Source of the DNA: Sphingobacteriales bacterium TSM_CSM
GTDB taxonomy: Bacteria > Bacteroidota > Bacteroidia > Chitinophagales > UBA2359
DNA: 64,000 nt
NCBI GenBank assembly: GCA_002212725.1
Contig: MTCR01000102.1
Coordinates: forward strand, 1-64,000
Reading direction: 5' to 3'
In this document: positions 44,254-52,885 of the stretch, in pieces
Numbering within the stretch: position 1 is the stretch's first letter
How the letters are laid out: every line of letters starts with the position of its first letter
Program-made: the position numbers and the translations under genes
Notes under the pieces: generated by a model
What the model saw: only the letters and a program-made list of their open reading frames with translations
Told to the model about the DNA's origin: nothing
Databases searched by the model: none

Positions 44254-44700
44254 TCAAGCAGGCAGCAGCAGGCCTTCATGGGTTATTTCTGCAAAAGTAA
44301 AATCAATACCCAATGCTATACAAGGTAAGTATAAACTGTGGTAATAAGGTTCCCAATCGGCATACTTTTGGGGGTTTTTGGCAAAAAACACCACTTTTGT
44401 TACCTGTAAGCGTGCAAGTTGCGTTTGCACTATTTCAGATATTTGTGAAACTTCTTCGGGCAGGAGGGCATGGTCATAGAAGGGTATTTTATGATAGGGC
44501 GCCAACAGCCCAAATTTACCCGATAATATGCGGAACTTTACCCTGTCTGTGCGGCTTTTTTGGTAAATGCGGCGTATTCTCCCTGACAGATACCGCCGAA
44601 TGGCAGGCATTGGAGGTTCATCGGGTTGCTTTTGTTTGCAACAAGTGGTGCAATAAAGGGTAAGTCTGGTTTTATTGCTGTTAGCTATCATCGGGTACAA
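44254..44700 (-). CDS. DUF6884-like protein
   Basis: A 148-residue cytoplasmic protein with CTTCCKQK near the N-terminus and the pattern FRILSGKFGLLAPYHKIPFYDHALLPEE, resembling DUF6884 proteins, which share a GLL-x-P-x-x-x-I-x-x-YD signature; relation to queuosine or TGT-like enzymes is only a possibility. A second in-frame Met at 44691 could be the start. It is 11 nt downstream of the L,D-transpeptidase gene on the same strand, so the two are likely co-transcribed. Confidence 0.6.
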   Translation of the reverse strand: MYPMIANSNKTRLTLYCTTCCKQKQPDEPPMPAIRRYLSGRIRRIYQKSRTDRVKFRILSGKFGLLAPYHKIPFYDHALLPEEVSQISEIVQTQLARLQVTKVVFFAKNPQKYADWEPYYHSLYLPCIALGIDFTFAEITHEGLLLPA

Positions 44701-44711
44701 GAAAGAGGAGG

Positions 44712-46202
44712 TTACAACTGCTTTAACTGCTGCCGGTCGTGCCCGTACACATCAGTTCCGAAGCGCAGGTTGCCCTCGGCATCGGTCCAGGCGGTAAGGT
44801 AATAAATGGTAACACTTACGGGTTTCGGCAATCGGGCATATTGTTCTTTGCCGCTGTTCATGGCTTTGGTAATGCCGCCTTCGCCCCAGTTGCTGCCCTG
44901 CAGCAGTTCCATGGCCAGTTTTTTGGGTTCGGCCACACGCACGCACCCGTGGCTTTGGGCGCGGTGGGCGCTGCCAAAATCTACTTTGTTGGGGGTGTCA
45001 TGTATGTAAATGCCAAAGTTGTTGTCAAACGGAAATTTAACCAACCCCATGCTGTTGGTAGGTTTGGGTCGCTGCCTCATTTTTACCCGTTTTTTGTTAA
45101 TGGTGCTCCAGTCCACATCGCGCGGATCTACCTTTTTGCCGTCAACAAACACATCAACATCTGCCACTATCAAAACGGCGGGGTTTCTTAAAATATACTC
45201 CATTTCTTCCTGGGCAATGTTGGTAGGAATGGTCCAGGTAGGGCTGAAAATAACGTTGCTCATGGGCTTGTTTACCAAAACGGGGGTGGCATTTTTGGGT
45301 TCGCCCACCACTACGGTTATCTGGTCAATTTCTTTGTTGTTGTCAAACACGTGCATTTTAAATTCGGGAATATTAACCCAAACACGCCTGCTGCTGACCG
45401 AGTCGGGGTGTGGCAGCCACCGGTAGCGCTCCATGTTAAGGGCAATTTTTTTCACTGCATCTTCGTAGGTAAGATTGTAGTTGGGTACTTTGCCTTTCGG
45501 GTTTTTTTCGGCTTCGGAGCGGTAAGCAGCAAGTTGTTTTTGCAGTTGCTTATAACCATCATAAGCGGGCGTCGCATTGGCAATAAGGGTATCTATGGCA
45601 TTGTTTTGTATGGCTTTTAGCAGGTTTTGCGCCAGGGGCGGTTGTTTGGCGGCTACATCCCACATTCGGCTTGGCGTAATATACCCGGTTTGCAGGTGCG
45701 ATGTATAAGCCAGCGCCGATGCACTGAGCAAGGCATCGAACTGTGCTTTGTTGGGCAAAAGGGTATCTACTGCCGGCGTATCGGTGGCAAAAAGGCTGGT
45801 ATAGAGGTTGTTGAGTTGTTGATACTGGTATTGCCCGGGTTTTAAGGCGTGCTGCGGCGCCTGTTGCAATTGCTGTAAAAATTGTTGAACGGCGGGCAGC
45901 GGCAAACCGGTTTCGGGGTTTAACCAAAGAGGTTTGGCTGTTCCTTTTGGGTACAACTGTTCAAACTGTTGGTGCAAAAAAGCCGCATTTTTAGGCCGGA
46001 ACATTTTTGCAAGGCTATCGGGAGTGTAGGTGGTTGCAAGCAACTGCGCTATGTTTACCTGCAATACCGAGTCGGCAAAGGCAATGCGCCGGGCTGTTTT
46101 ATTTTCGCTGCTCATAGAAGGAAAACCCTTGCAGGCTGCCAATAAAACGGCAATAAACAGGTAAAACAGCAGCAGGGGTTGTTTGCTCAAACTATTTAAC
46201 AT
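44712..46202 (-). CDS. L,D-transpeptidase lipoprotein (YcbB-like)
   Basis: A 496-residue lipoprotein from the ATG at 46202, chosen because it opens a lipobox signal (FIAVLLAAC, Cys24). A helical peptidoglycan-binding-like scaffold (about 45-280; ALAYTSHLQTGYITPSRMWD) precedes a YkuD catalytic domain with the active-site SHGCVRVAEP, expected His and Cys in place, and YIHDTPNKVDFGSAHRAQ. These enzymes make 3-3 crosslinks in peptidoglycan or attach lipoproteins. The large size and scaffold match the YcbB (LdtD) class. It is divergent from the Crp/Fnr gene. Confidence 0.9.
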   Translation of the reverse strand: MLNSLSKQPLLLFYLFIAVLLAACKGFPSMSSENKTARRIAFADSVLQVNIAQLLATTYTPDSLAKMFRPKNAAFLHQQFEQLYPKGTAKPLWLNPETGLPLPAVQQFLQQLQQAPQHALKPGQYQYQQLNNLYTSLFATDTPAVDTLLPNKAQFDALLSASALAYTSHLQTGYITPSRMWDVAAKQPPLAQNLLKAIQNNAIDTLIANATPAYDGYKQLQKQLAAYRSEAEKNPKGKVPNYNLTYEDAVKKIALNMERYRWLPHPDSVSSRRVWVNIPEFKMHVFDNNKEIDQITVVVGEPKNATPVLVNKPMSNVIFSPTWTIPTNIAQEEMEYILRNPAVLIVADVDVFVDGKKVDPRDVDWSTINKKRVKMRQRPKPTNSMGLVKFPFDNNFGIYIHDTPNKVDFGSAHRAQSHGCVRVAEPKKLAMELLQGSNWGEGGITKAMNSGKEQYARLPKPVSVTIYYLTAWTDAEGNLRFGTDVYGHDRQQLKQL

Positions 46203-46376
46203 ACAAACGGGTTTTATTGAACAGGTAAAAATTACAATTACCAAAAGTATGGCAAAGATACATAAAGCCCTGCTAATTAACCATAAAACAGCCGTTTTGC
46301 CGCTTGTTTGCCTTTTTTTTCGGGGTTATACATACAAAAAACGCTTTAGTTTTACTGAATCTTAATCTACCGGCCA

Positions 46377-47078
46377 ATGAACACAAAATCCGACATCTGG
46401 TTTATGCAAAACATAAACATGGAGCAGTTGTTTTGCCCGGTAAAAATGGGCGAACAGCGCCACAACTTAGATACCCGAATGTATAAAAAGGGCGAGTTTA
46501 TATACTTTGCGCAAGATGCATCGAACAAAATTTATTACCTTGAAAGCGGAACGGTAAAAATTTCTTCTTATTCCGATGACGGACGCGAGGTAATAAAAGC
46601 CATTTTGCACCCGGGCGAAATTTTTGGTGAACTGGGTTTGCTGGGTGCACAAACGCGGGGCGAGTTTGCACAGGCTTTGCAGGATACCGCCTTGTGTGTA
46701 ATGAATTTGGAAATGATGCGCAATTTAATGCGCGATTACAAAGAGTTTGGGCTGGAAATTACCCGTCTTATTGGCAATAAACTGGTTAAAACCCAGCGCC
46801 GGCTGGAATCGCTGGTGTTTAAAGATGCCCGAATGCGCATTATTGAATTTTTAACCGACCTTGCCGCCGAGCGCGGTGAACGGCTGGGCTACGAAATTCT
46901 GGTGCGCGAGTTTTTTACTCATCAGGATATTGCCAACCTAACCGGCACCTCAAGACAAACCGTTACCACCGTACTGAACGAACTGCGAACCGGCAACCTC
47001 ATCTACTTTACCCGAAAAAAACTGATTGTGCGCGACCTTAAAAAACTGGAAGCCTTAACCCGTATTGTTGCAAGCTAA
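46377..47078 (+). CDS. Crp/Fnr-family transcriptional regulator
   Basis: A 233-residue regulator: cyclic-nucleotide-binding-type sensor domain (about 20-140; YKKGEFIYFAQDASNKIYYL, HPGEIFGELGLLG), dimerisation helix and a winged helix with recognition helix in FFTHQDIANLTGTSRQTVTT. The N-terminus has no cluster of Cys, so it is not a [4Fe-4S] FNR; ligand unknown. The start at 46377 is the first in-frame Met with a suitable domain start. It is divergent from the L,D-transpeptidase gene. Confidence 0.9.
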   Translation: MNTKSDIWFMQNINMEQLFCPVKMGEQRHNLDTRMYKKGEFIYFAQDASNKIYYLESGTVKISSYSDDGREVIKAILHPGEIFGELGLLGAQTRGEFAQALQDTALCVMNLEMMRNLMRDYKEFGLEITRLIGNKLVKTQRRLESLVFKDARMRIIEFLTDLAAERGERLGYEILVREFFTHQDIANLTGTSRQTVTTVLNELRTGNLIYFTRKKLIVRDLKKLEALTRIVAS

Positions 47079-47145
47079 TAGAAAGTATAAAAGCCTGAAT
47101 AAACACATTGTCCGTCCTTTTGGCAAGCATAATGTTGTAGGCATT

Positions 47146-47568
47146 TCATACTACTTGTAGTATTTTTAGCGTTCTAGAGCATCTTTTCCCATCAAAATAT
47201 TTGTCTAAAACTTGCCCAAAAATTGGGTGAGCATCTTTCAAAAGACTAAACAAAGTCATACACGATTTTAGTTTCACGTCATCGGGAGTTCCAAATATTT
47301 CATGTGCTGTCTTTTTCTGAATTTTAAGTAAGACTTCGCTAATCTCAATTAGTCTTTTCCCTAAAATTTCGTGAGAAAGATATAGTTCTGCCTCTGCTAA
47401 ATTTTGTATTGCATACTGCTTTGATATTTCACTATGTCCTAATCCTGCAATTTGCGGAAAAACAAACCACATCCAATGGCTGGTTTTCTTTCCATTACTA
47501 ATTTCGTTTAAAGCATCTGCATATTTATATGCTTGGGCGTCAACAAATCGTTCCAATTTCATTTCCAT
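47146..47568 (-). CDS. DUF1810-family protein
   Basis: A 140-residue protein of the DUF1810 family (macrodomain-like fold is reported for the family; function not established). Visible signature: DAQAYKYADALNEISNGKK, SHWMWFVFPQIAGLG, SxxSKQYAI. The start at 47568 is chosen because earlier in-frame Met codons lie in the preceding gene. It begins 13 nt downstream of the M23 gene's stop, same strand. Codon use is much more AT-rich than the neighbours (many AAA, ATT, TTT), which points to recent acquisition. Confidence 0.85.
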   Translation of the reverse strand: MEMKLERFVDAQAYKYADALNEISNGKKTSHWMWFVFPQIAGLGHSEISKQYAIQNLAEAELYLSHEILGKRLIEISEVLLKIQKKTAHEIFGTPDDVKLKSCMTLFSLLKDAHPIFGQVLDKYFDGKRCSRTLKILQVV

Positions 47569-47581
47569 ACAATATAGTTTT

Positions 47582-49339
47582 TTACCGCGTAAATTTTGCT
47601 TTGTACTCTGCCGCATTGCCCCTTGCATCGGTAACCATCAGCCTGAACTCGTGCGGGCCGGGCAATCCGCTTACTTCGTCAAAGGTGTGCCAGAGGCGGG
47701 CTTTTTTCTGGTCGTACTCCATCAGTACCCATCGGTCGTCAATATAACCGTTGTAGGTTTCTATACCCGACAGATTGTCTGAAATCTGCATTTCAATGGT
47801 TTTATGTTTGGTCATTACCCTGCCCGGCAACAAGTTAATGGTTTTTATGGTGGGTGGTTTGGTATCGGTGGTAATGTAGTAATTGCCAAACTCGCGCGAT
47901 TTTGCTTTCAGAAAAGCGCCTTCCCATGTGCTGTTAAGGGCAATTTCTTTGCCTTCCACGTTTTTGTAGGCAATTACCGCATAGTCGTACAGGTGAAAAG
48001 GCAGGTTCAGGGGTTTAATGGCTATGTCAAAAAACTGGTGCACAGGTGTGGTGCCGTGGTGTACTTTATGTATGTGCGAGTACAGGTTGGGCAAGGTAGC
48101 TGTTTTCATTTCATAGTCAAAAAACAGGTTGTTGTACAGGCTGCCTGCGGGCATAAAAAGCTGCAAATAATCGTTGTTGTAGGTATTGTCGGTAAAATAG
48201 GTAAACTGTGCGTTGTAAGAGCTTACTGTAGGGGGCGGCAAAGGCAGTTGGCTGTCGTATTGCAGCATAATGCTAAGGGTTGAGGTATTGTTTCGCACAT
48301 CGCGTACCTCCATGGTAATTTTATGCAGCAGCCCGTCAGACAGGTCAATAATGCCGTTTTGCAAGGTGTTTTTGTAAATAGATAGCCGGTTTCCGGGTTC
48401 TATAAAACATTTTTGAATTAACCCATCGCCTTCTTTTTTTAGCTGGTAGTCAATATGCGCGTTAATGTAGCGGTTTTCGGCAAAGTTGATGCGCTCCATT
48501 TCAAAAGCATAAACGGGGTTGCCGTTGTCTAACATTTTAATGCTGAAAACACCGTTCAGGTTTGCCAGCCCGTTTTGCTGGTCAAAGGTTTTAATGCCCA
48601 GCCCCACGCGGGTGGTGTTGAGTTTTACCAGATTTTGGGTGGTGGCATAAACGCCGTTGCGAAGTTGCGTACTATATACCGAAGGTTCGTCGTATTCCTG
48701 TGTTTGCCCTTTAAACCGGTACAGCGCCAGTTGTTTGATGCCCGGTTTTATATCATCGGGAACGCTGTAACCGAAAAGCAACGGGTTAATGGCCTCTTCG
48801 GTATAAGTATCCCGAATTTCGAAATGCAGGTGCGGCCCGTTGGAAGAACCGGTATTGCCCGATTTTGCCACTACCTGCCCCTTGTACACCGGCAGCAGTC
48901 CGGCAGCCACAGGTTCGTCTATTTCAAAACGCTGCAAATCATACTGTTTGCGCTTTACATACTCGCCAATTTGGCCGGCAAAAGTATTAATATGTGCAAA
49001 AACACTGGTAAACCCGTTGGGGTAATCAACATACACCGCATTGCCATAACCGCGCGGCGAAACCACTACTCTGGAAACATACCCGTCGGCAAGGGCATAT
49101 AAATTCAGGTTTTCCTGCCCGTCTGTTTTACAATCTATACCGGTATGAAAATGGTTGGTGCGCAACTCGCCAAAATTGCCGGCCAGTCGCATAGGTATAT
49201 CCAAAGGTTGCCCAAAATACCCCTGCGGATACTCTTGCCTTGGCATGGTACGCACCACGGCATTGGCTGTTTCGGCAAACGGAAACAGCAGCAAAATAAA
49301 GCAACCTATAACAAAAACAACCCTAAGCGTATTCTTCAT
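47582..49339 (-). CDS. M23-family peptidoglycan endopeptidase
   Basis: A 585-residue exported protein: signal peptide (VVFVIGCFILLLFPFAETAN). The LytM/M23 domain lies near the N-terminus (about 40-185), with Zn ligands in NHFHTGIDC and HLHFEIRD. The rest is a long beta-rich C-terminal region with Ig-like domains and a final DARGNAAEYKAKFTR. M23 enzymes cut peptide crosslinks of the wall; many Bacteroidota versions with this layout have unknown targets. All zinc residues are present, so it is probably active. Confidence 0.88.
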   Translation of the reverse strand: MKNTLRVVFVIGCFILLLFPFAETANAVVRTMPRQEYPQGYFGQPLDIPMRLAGNFGELRTNHFHTGIDCKTDGQENLNLYALADGYVSRVVVSPRGYGNAVYVDYPNGFTSVFAHINTFAGQIGEYVKRKQYDLQRFEIDEPVAAGLLPVYKGQVVAKSGNTGSSNGPHLHFEIRDTYTEEAINPLLFGYSVPDDIKPGIKQLALYRFKGQTQEYDEPSVYSTQLRNGVYATTQNLVKLNTTRVGLGIKTFDQQNGLANLNGVFSIKMLDNGNPVYAFEMERINFAENRYINAHIDYQLKKEGDGLIQKCFIEPGNRLSIYKNTLQNGIIDLSDGLLHKITMEVRDVRNNTSTLSIMLQYDSQLPLPPPTVSSYNAQFTYFTDNTYNNDYLQLFMPAGSLYNNLFFDYEMKTATLPNLYSHIHKVHHGTTPVHQFFDIAIKPLNLPFHLYDYAVIAYKNVEGKEIALNSTWEGAFLKAKSREFGNYYITTDTKPPTIKTINLLPGRVMTKHKTIEMQISDNLSGIETYNGYIDDRWVLMEYDQKKARLWHTFDEVSGLPGPHEFRLMVTDARGNAAEYKAKFTR

Positions 49340-49612
49340 ACCCCAAAAACAATCTCCTCTTTTTCTGTGATATAACTAATAGTATTGAACAGACAAACGC
49401 ATTACACCCGCTTCTTGTTGCGGTAAAACAATGCCGAAAGTTACAAACTTTACCCCGATTTTTGGTAATGCCGGCATTTTTTTAACCCTTATGTGCAGCC
49501 GTTCATGTTGCTTTTGCCCGGCAAACCTTTACATCCGGCACAGGGGGTATTTGTCTGCCGCTTTCAGGCGGGATTATTTAACTTTCAGGAACGTTTTATA
49601 ACTACATTTTCT

Positions 49613-49620
49613 TATCTTTG
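49613..49620 (+). promoter_or_regulatory. -7 promoter box adjacent to the retropepsin gene start
   Basis: TATCTTTG followed by C, ending seven bases before the ATG at 49628. The mRNA should be leaderless or have a leader of a few bases. Same arrangement as at 12102-12109. Confidence 0.65.
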
Positions 49621-49627
49621 CAGCCCT

Positions 49628-50062
49628 ATGGAACCATTTCAACCCGATTTTTACATAGCCGCAGATTTGCAAATAATTGCCACAAGGCACCTGTTGTTAC
49701 CGGTTAGAATAAACCATCTTGATTTGCTGTTTTTGGTCGATACCGGGGCATCTGCAACCTGCATTGATTTTCAAACTGCCGAAATGCTCAGGCTGCCGCT
49801 GCAAAAAAATACCGAATTGCTTACCTCTGCCACCGGCACCGAAACGGAAGGATTTACCGAAGCCATAGCAGACCAACTGCAAATTGGCAGTGTATGTATA
49901 AAACAACAGCCGGTGGCAGTTCTTAACCTGCAACATATTAACCAACGCTTAGAGCAAATGGCCGGCGTACAGGTACAGGGCATTTTAGGCGCCGATGTGC
50001 TGCTGGCATTGCAAGCGGTAATTGACTTTGGGCAGGCCAAACTGTATCTTAAAGAATGGTAA
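49628..50062 (+). CDS. Retropepsin-like aspartic protease
   Basis: A 144-residue single-domain protease with catalytic triplet DTG (38-40 in LLFLVDTGASATCIDF), a flap (LTSATGTETEGFTE) and the second-half motif GILGADVLLALQAVIDFG. No signal peptide, so probably cytoplasmic; retropepsin-like enzymes act as dimers. Target is unknown. The start is set by the abutting promoter box. The neighbouring TPR gene is convergent. Confidence 0.88.
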   Translation: MEPFQPDFYIAADLQIIATRHLLLPVRINHLDLLFLVDTGASATCIDFQTAEMLRLPLQKNTELLTSATGTETEGFTEAIADQLQIGSVCIKQQPVAVLNLQHINQRLEQMAGVQVQGILGADVLLALQAVIDFGQAKLYLKEW

Positions 50063-50075
50063 GCAGGCGGGCAGG

Positions 50076-51155
50076 TTATTTTTCGTACTGCTGCCGCACA
50101 AAATAACTTTCCACATCTACTTTAAGCGGGTTTTCCAAAAACCAGTTTATAAAATCGGTATATTTTGCTTCGTTACCGGCTTTCCACTCCAGAAAATCAT
50201 GGGTGCAAACCGGGCTGAACATCCAGTTGTTGTAGGCCTCCAGATACCCTCTGTCCATCATTTGGCGCAGGTTGGCATACAGGTTATTGCTGTACAGGAG
50301 GGTAAACGTTTGCAGCCACATTTCAAGAAAATTTTTGCGCACCATGCCAATGAGTTTAAGCGTATTGGTAGTGCCGTCGGCTTTTTTTGCGCGGTCGGGG
50401 CTCATCATGCCGTTTTTGCGCAAAATATCAAACACGCGCAAATGTGCCTGTTCAAAGCCGTTGGTTTTGGTGCGCGGCAGTTGCAGCGTTCCCTTTTGCA
50501 GGTAAGTGCTGTCGGCAAGCAGGCCGGTGCAGAGGTGGTACAGCAGGTGGCTCATGGTATCCCAACGGGCAGTACCGCGCTCCAGGTTCATAAATGCCTC
50601 GCCATACAAAAGCGCCCAAACTTTCCGGTCAGACCCGGCATAGGTTTGTGCGGCTAAAAAGTAATTATCGGCAAAAGATGGGTCGGCTTTTATACCGGCT
50701 TCCCAATGTTCAATGGCTTGTTGCGGGCGATTTCTTATCAGTTCAATTACCCCCATATCCAGATACAGGGCGCCATTTGCCGGAAACCGCTCAAAGCCTT
50801 TTTGCAATATTGCCATGCCTTTTTCGTACTCGTTGTTCAGGTCGTAGCTGTTTCCCAGCAGGCGGTAGCAATCCAGGTCGGGATTATTTTGCAGGGTTTT
50901 TTCGGCAAATTCTATGGCTTTGGGGTAATTTTCGGCGCGGTAATATGCCAATGCCAGCCCATACTGGTATTTCATGTCGTCGGGGCTTAGTTTAAGCGCA
51001 TCTTTATAGTAGTCTGCCGCTTTTTCGTAGTTGCCCGAATCCATGTATTTAAGGGCTTCACGCTCATTTGCAGCGGCTTTTTCGGCCGCTGTTTGTGCAA
51101 CTGCAAACAGGGTAGCCAAAGTCATAAAACCGGTAAACAATATCCGAGTAAACAT
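50076..51155 (-). CDS. Exported TPR protein
   Basis: A 359-residue protein from the ATG at 51155, which starts a signal peptide (MFTRILFTGFMTLATLFAVA). At least four tetratricopeptide repeats follow (about 25-170; REALKYMDSGNYEKAADYY, YGLALAYYRAENYPKAIEF, RLLGNSYDLNNEYEKGMAIL), then a helical domain of unknown type (about 190-359). It probably serves as a periplasmic scaffold. In-frame Met codons upstream lack a signal peptide and were not chosen. Confidence 0.8.
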   Translation of the reverse strand: MFTRILFTGFMTLATLFAVAQTAAEKAAANEREALKYMDSGNYEKAADYYKDALKLSPDDMKYQYGLALAYYRAENYPKAIEFAEKTLQNNPDLDCYRLLGNSYDLNNEYEKGMAILQKGFERFPANGALYLDMGVIELIRNRPQQAIEHWEAGIKADPSFADNYFLAAQTYAGSDRKVWALLYGEAFMNLERGTARWDTMSHLLYHLCTGLLADSTYLQKGTLQLPRTKTNGFEQAHLRVFDILRKNGMMSPDRAKKADGTTNTLKLIGMVRKNFLEMWLQTFTLLYSNNLYANLRQMMDRGYLEAYNNWMFSPVCTHDFLEWKAGNEAKYTDFINWFLENPLKVDVESYFVRQQYEK

Positions 51156-51386
51156 AAAGACAAAACTTTTTTTGCTGTATCCGGTTGTTTCAAACGCACT
51201 GCCGGGCTCCTTTATTGCATATTTTACATTTAGATTAATCATGGCGTGTATTGCCTGCGCTTTCCTGTTGGGGTAATTTGTGCAAAAAAACATGCCTGCA
51301 CAGTGAACCGAACAGCCCTGTTTTTCATTTATAAGAAATTGTTGCCTGAAAATTACTTCTTTATAAGAAACAATAATTATACCAAA

Positions 51387-52076
51387 ATGAAAAAGACACT
51401 TGTTCCTGTTCTTGTTTTTACCGTTTTAACCTTTGCCGTTGCCTGCACACAAGCACCCGATGCCCCTAAAGCCACCACCGCCGAACCGCAGCAAACACCC
51501 GCCAATGCCGGCGCAACCGGGCAAGGCAACCTTAAAGTTGACGCACAACAAAGCATGGTTACCTGGATTGGAACCAAACCCACCGGCCGCCACAATGGCA
51601 GTATTAAACTTACCGAAGGCGCTGTTAATGTTGCCAACGGACAACTTGCCGGCGGCAGTTTTGTTATGAACATGAATACAGTAGCCGTGTTAGATGAAAA
51701 CATGGACGAAAGCGACCGCTCCGATTTAACCAACCACCTGAAAAGCGAAGATTTTTTTGATGCCGCCAAATTTCCCGATGCGCGTTTTGAAATAACCGCC
51801 GTGCAGCCCGCAACCCCCGATACCGCCGCCAAAACCGAAAGCAATGCGCCGGCAGCCACCCACAACATTACCGGCAACCTTACCCTTAAAGGCGTAACAA
51901 AAAGCGTAACTTTTCCGGCAACCATTGCCTTAACCGATGCCGGACTTAACGCAAAAGCCAATTTTAACATTGACCGCACCAACTGGGGTATTACCTATAA
52001 ATCAGACAAATCGCTGGGCAATAAAATTATTTACCCCGAAGTAAATATTGGCATCAACCTGGTGGCAAAACCCTAA
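51387..52076 (+). CDS. YceI-family lipoprotein
   Basis: A 229-residue protein from the ATG at 51387 with a signal sequence ending in a weak lipobox (FAVAC, Cys20), a low-complexity Ala/Thr/Pro linker (about 22-50) and a YceI lipocalin-like beta-barrel (VDAQQSMVTWIGTKPTGRH, LKSEDFFDAAKFPDARFEI, ITGNLTLKGVTKSVTFPA, NWGITYKSD). YceI proteins bind isoprenoid-type lipids. It ends at a strong bidirectional terminator. Confidence 0.88.
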   Translation: MKKTLVPVLVFTVLTFAVACTQAPDAPKATTAEPQQTPANAGATGQGNLKVDAQQSMVTWIGTKPTGRHNGSIKLTEGAVNVANGQLAGGSFVMNMNTVAVLDENMDESDRSDLTNHLKSEDFFDAAKFPDARFEITAVQPATPDTAAKTESNAPAATHNITGNLTLKGVTKSVTFPATIALTDAGLNAKANFNIDRTNWGITYKSDKSLGNKIIYPEVNIGINLVAKP

Positions 52077-52135
52077 AAACAGGTGGCAGAACAGTTTAAC
52101 AACCATTTTTGCCATACTATTGGGTTGTAAATTTT

Positions 52136-52202
52136 TTCCCCTCCTTTCAGAAAAGTGGCAGGCAATTATAACCGGTTGCCTGTTTTCTGCAAAGGAGGGG
52201 AA
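52136..52202. terminator. Long bidirectional terminator hairpin
   Basis: Near-perfect 27-bp stem: left arm TTCCCCTCCTTTCAGAAAA... (from 52136) and right arm ending TTTTCTGCAAAGGAGGGGAA (to 52202), with T-rich flanks on both strands, between the convergent YceI and nuclease-like genes. Confidence 0.8.
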
Positions 52203-52230
52203 TTTGTTTTTCTTTTTTGTACAACCGCTT

Positions 52231-52869
52231 TTACAACCCCAAAGGCAGGCCGGGCACCAACTCCGACAAGCTGAAATGGTAATTTACCACTACGCCCTTA
52301 TGTTGCCCTTCTACCACATCGCCCTGCCCGCTTTGCCGCCTGAAACGCCGCAAGTTTTGATAATGCCGGAAAATCTGTTGCAACAAATCTGCTTCCTGAT
52401 GGTAATACTGCACTTTTTCTGTTTTTAAAACACAGGGGCGGTTAAGCAACGCCCAGGCAATAAACAGGGGCAATTGCGTTTGCTCTTTAATGGTAAAATA
52501 CCGCAGCAAATCGCTTTGGTTAAGGGCAATGGTTTCTGATGGGTATAAATTTGCCTGTGGCAGGTGGTTTTGTATGGTCATAAAAGTACGGGTTTGCACT
52601 TTTACCTCAATAAAAGCAATGCAGTTGTTGCCGGTTGTTTTTTGGTACAAAGCAATATCGGGATAGCCGGGTTGGGTGGTTTTCTGAGCGGTAAAAGGCA
52701 GGGCAGTGTTTTGGTTAATGCGGTTAATAAGGTAGTTTTCAAACCGTTCGCTAAAAGCTGCATCGGCGCCAAAGTGGTATTGCAGTTTGCTTTTGGCATC
52801 GCACCGTGTAAGGCAGGTATTGCAGTTATATACAAAACCGTGCAAATGTTCGTACAGCAAAGGCTCCAT
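52231..52869 (-). CDS. PD-(D/E)XK nuclease-like protein
   Basis: A 212-residue cytoplasmic protein. The pattern GYPDIALYQ, 12 residues, then FIEVKVQTRTF gives PD-x(n)-E-V-K, the active-site motif of the PD-(D/E)XK phosphodiesterase superfamily; a glutamate in SERFENYLIN may complete it. N-terminal Cys residues (NCNTCLTRC) hint at metal binding. No restriction or repair partner is adjacent; the downstream neighbour in reading order is the terminator. Assignment is by motif, so the function is open. Confidence 0.6.
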   Translation of the reverse strand: MEPLLYEHLHGFVYNCNTCLTRCDAKSKLQYHFGADAAFSERFENYLINRINQNTALPFTAQKTTQPGYPDIALYQKTTGNNCIAFIEVKVQTRTFMTIQNHLPQANLYPSETIALNQSDLLRYFTIKEQTQLPLFIAWALLNRPCVLKTEKVQYYHQEADLLQQIFRHYQNLRRFRRQSGQGDVVEGQHKGVVVNYHFSLSELVPGLPLGL

Positions 52870-52885
52870 GTATGGCAGAAGAGGG

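Noticed and set aside
49493-49627. Longer start for the retropepsin gene
   Set aside because: The promoter box at 49613-49620 lies inside this extension and the downstream ATG matches family length.
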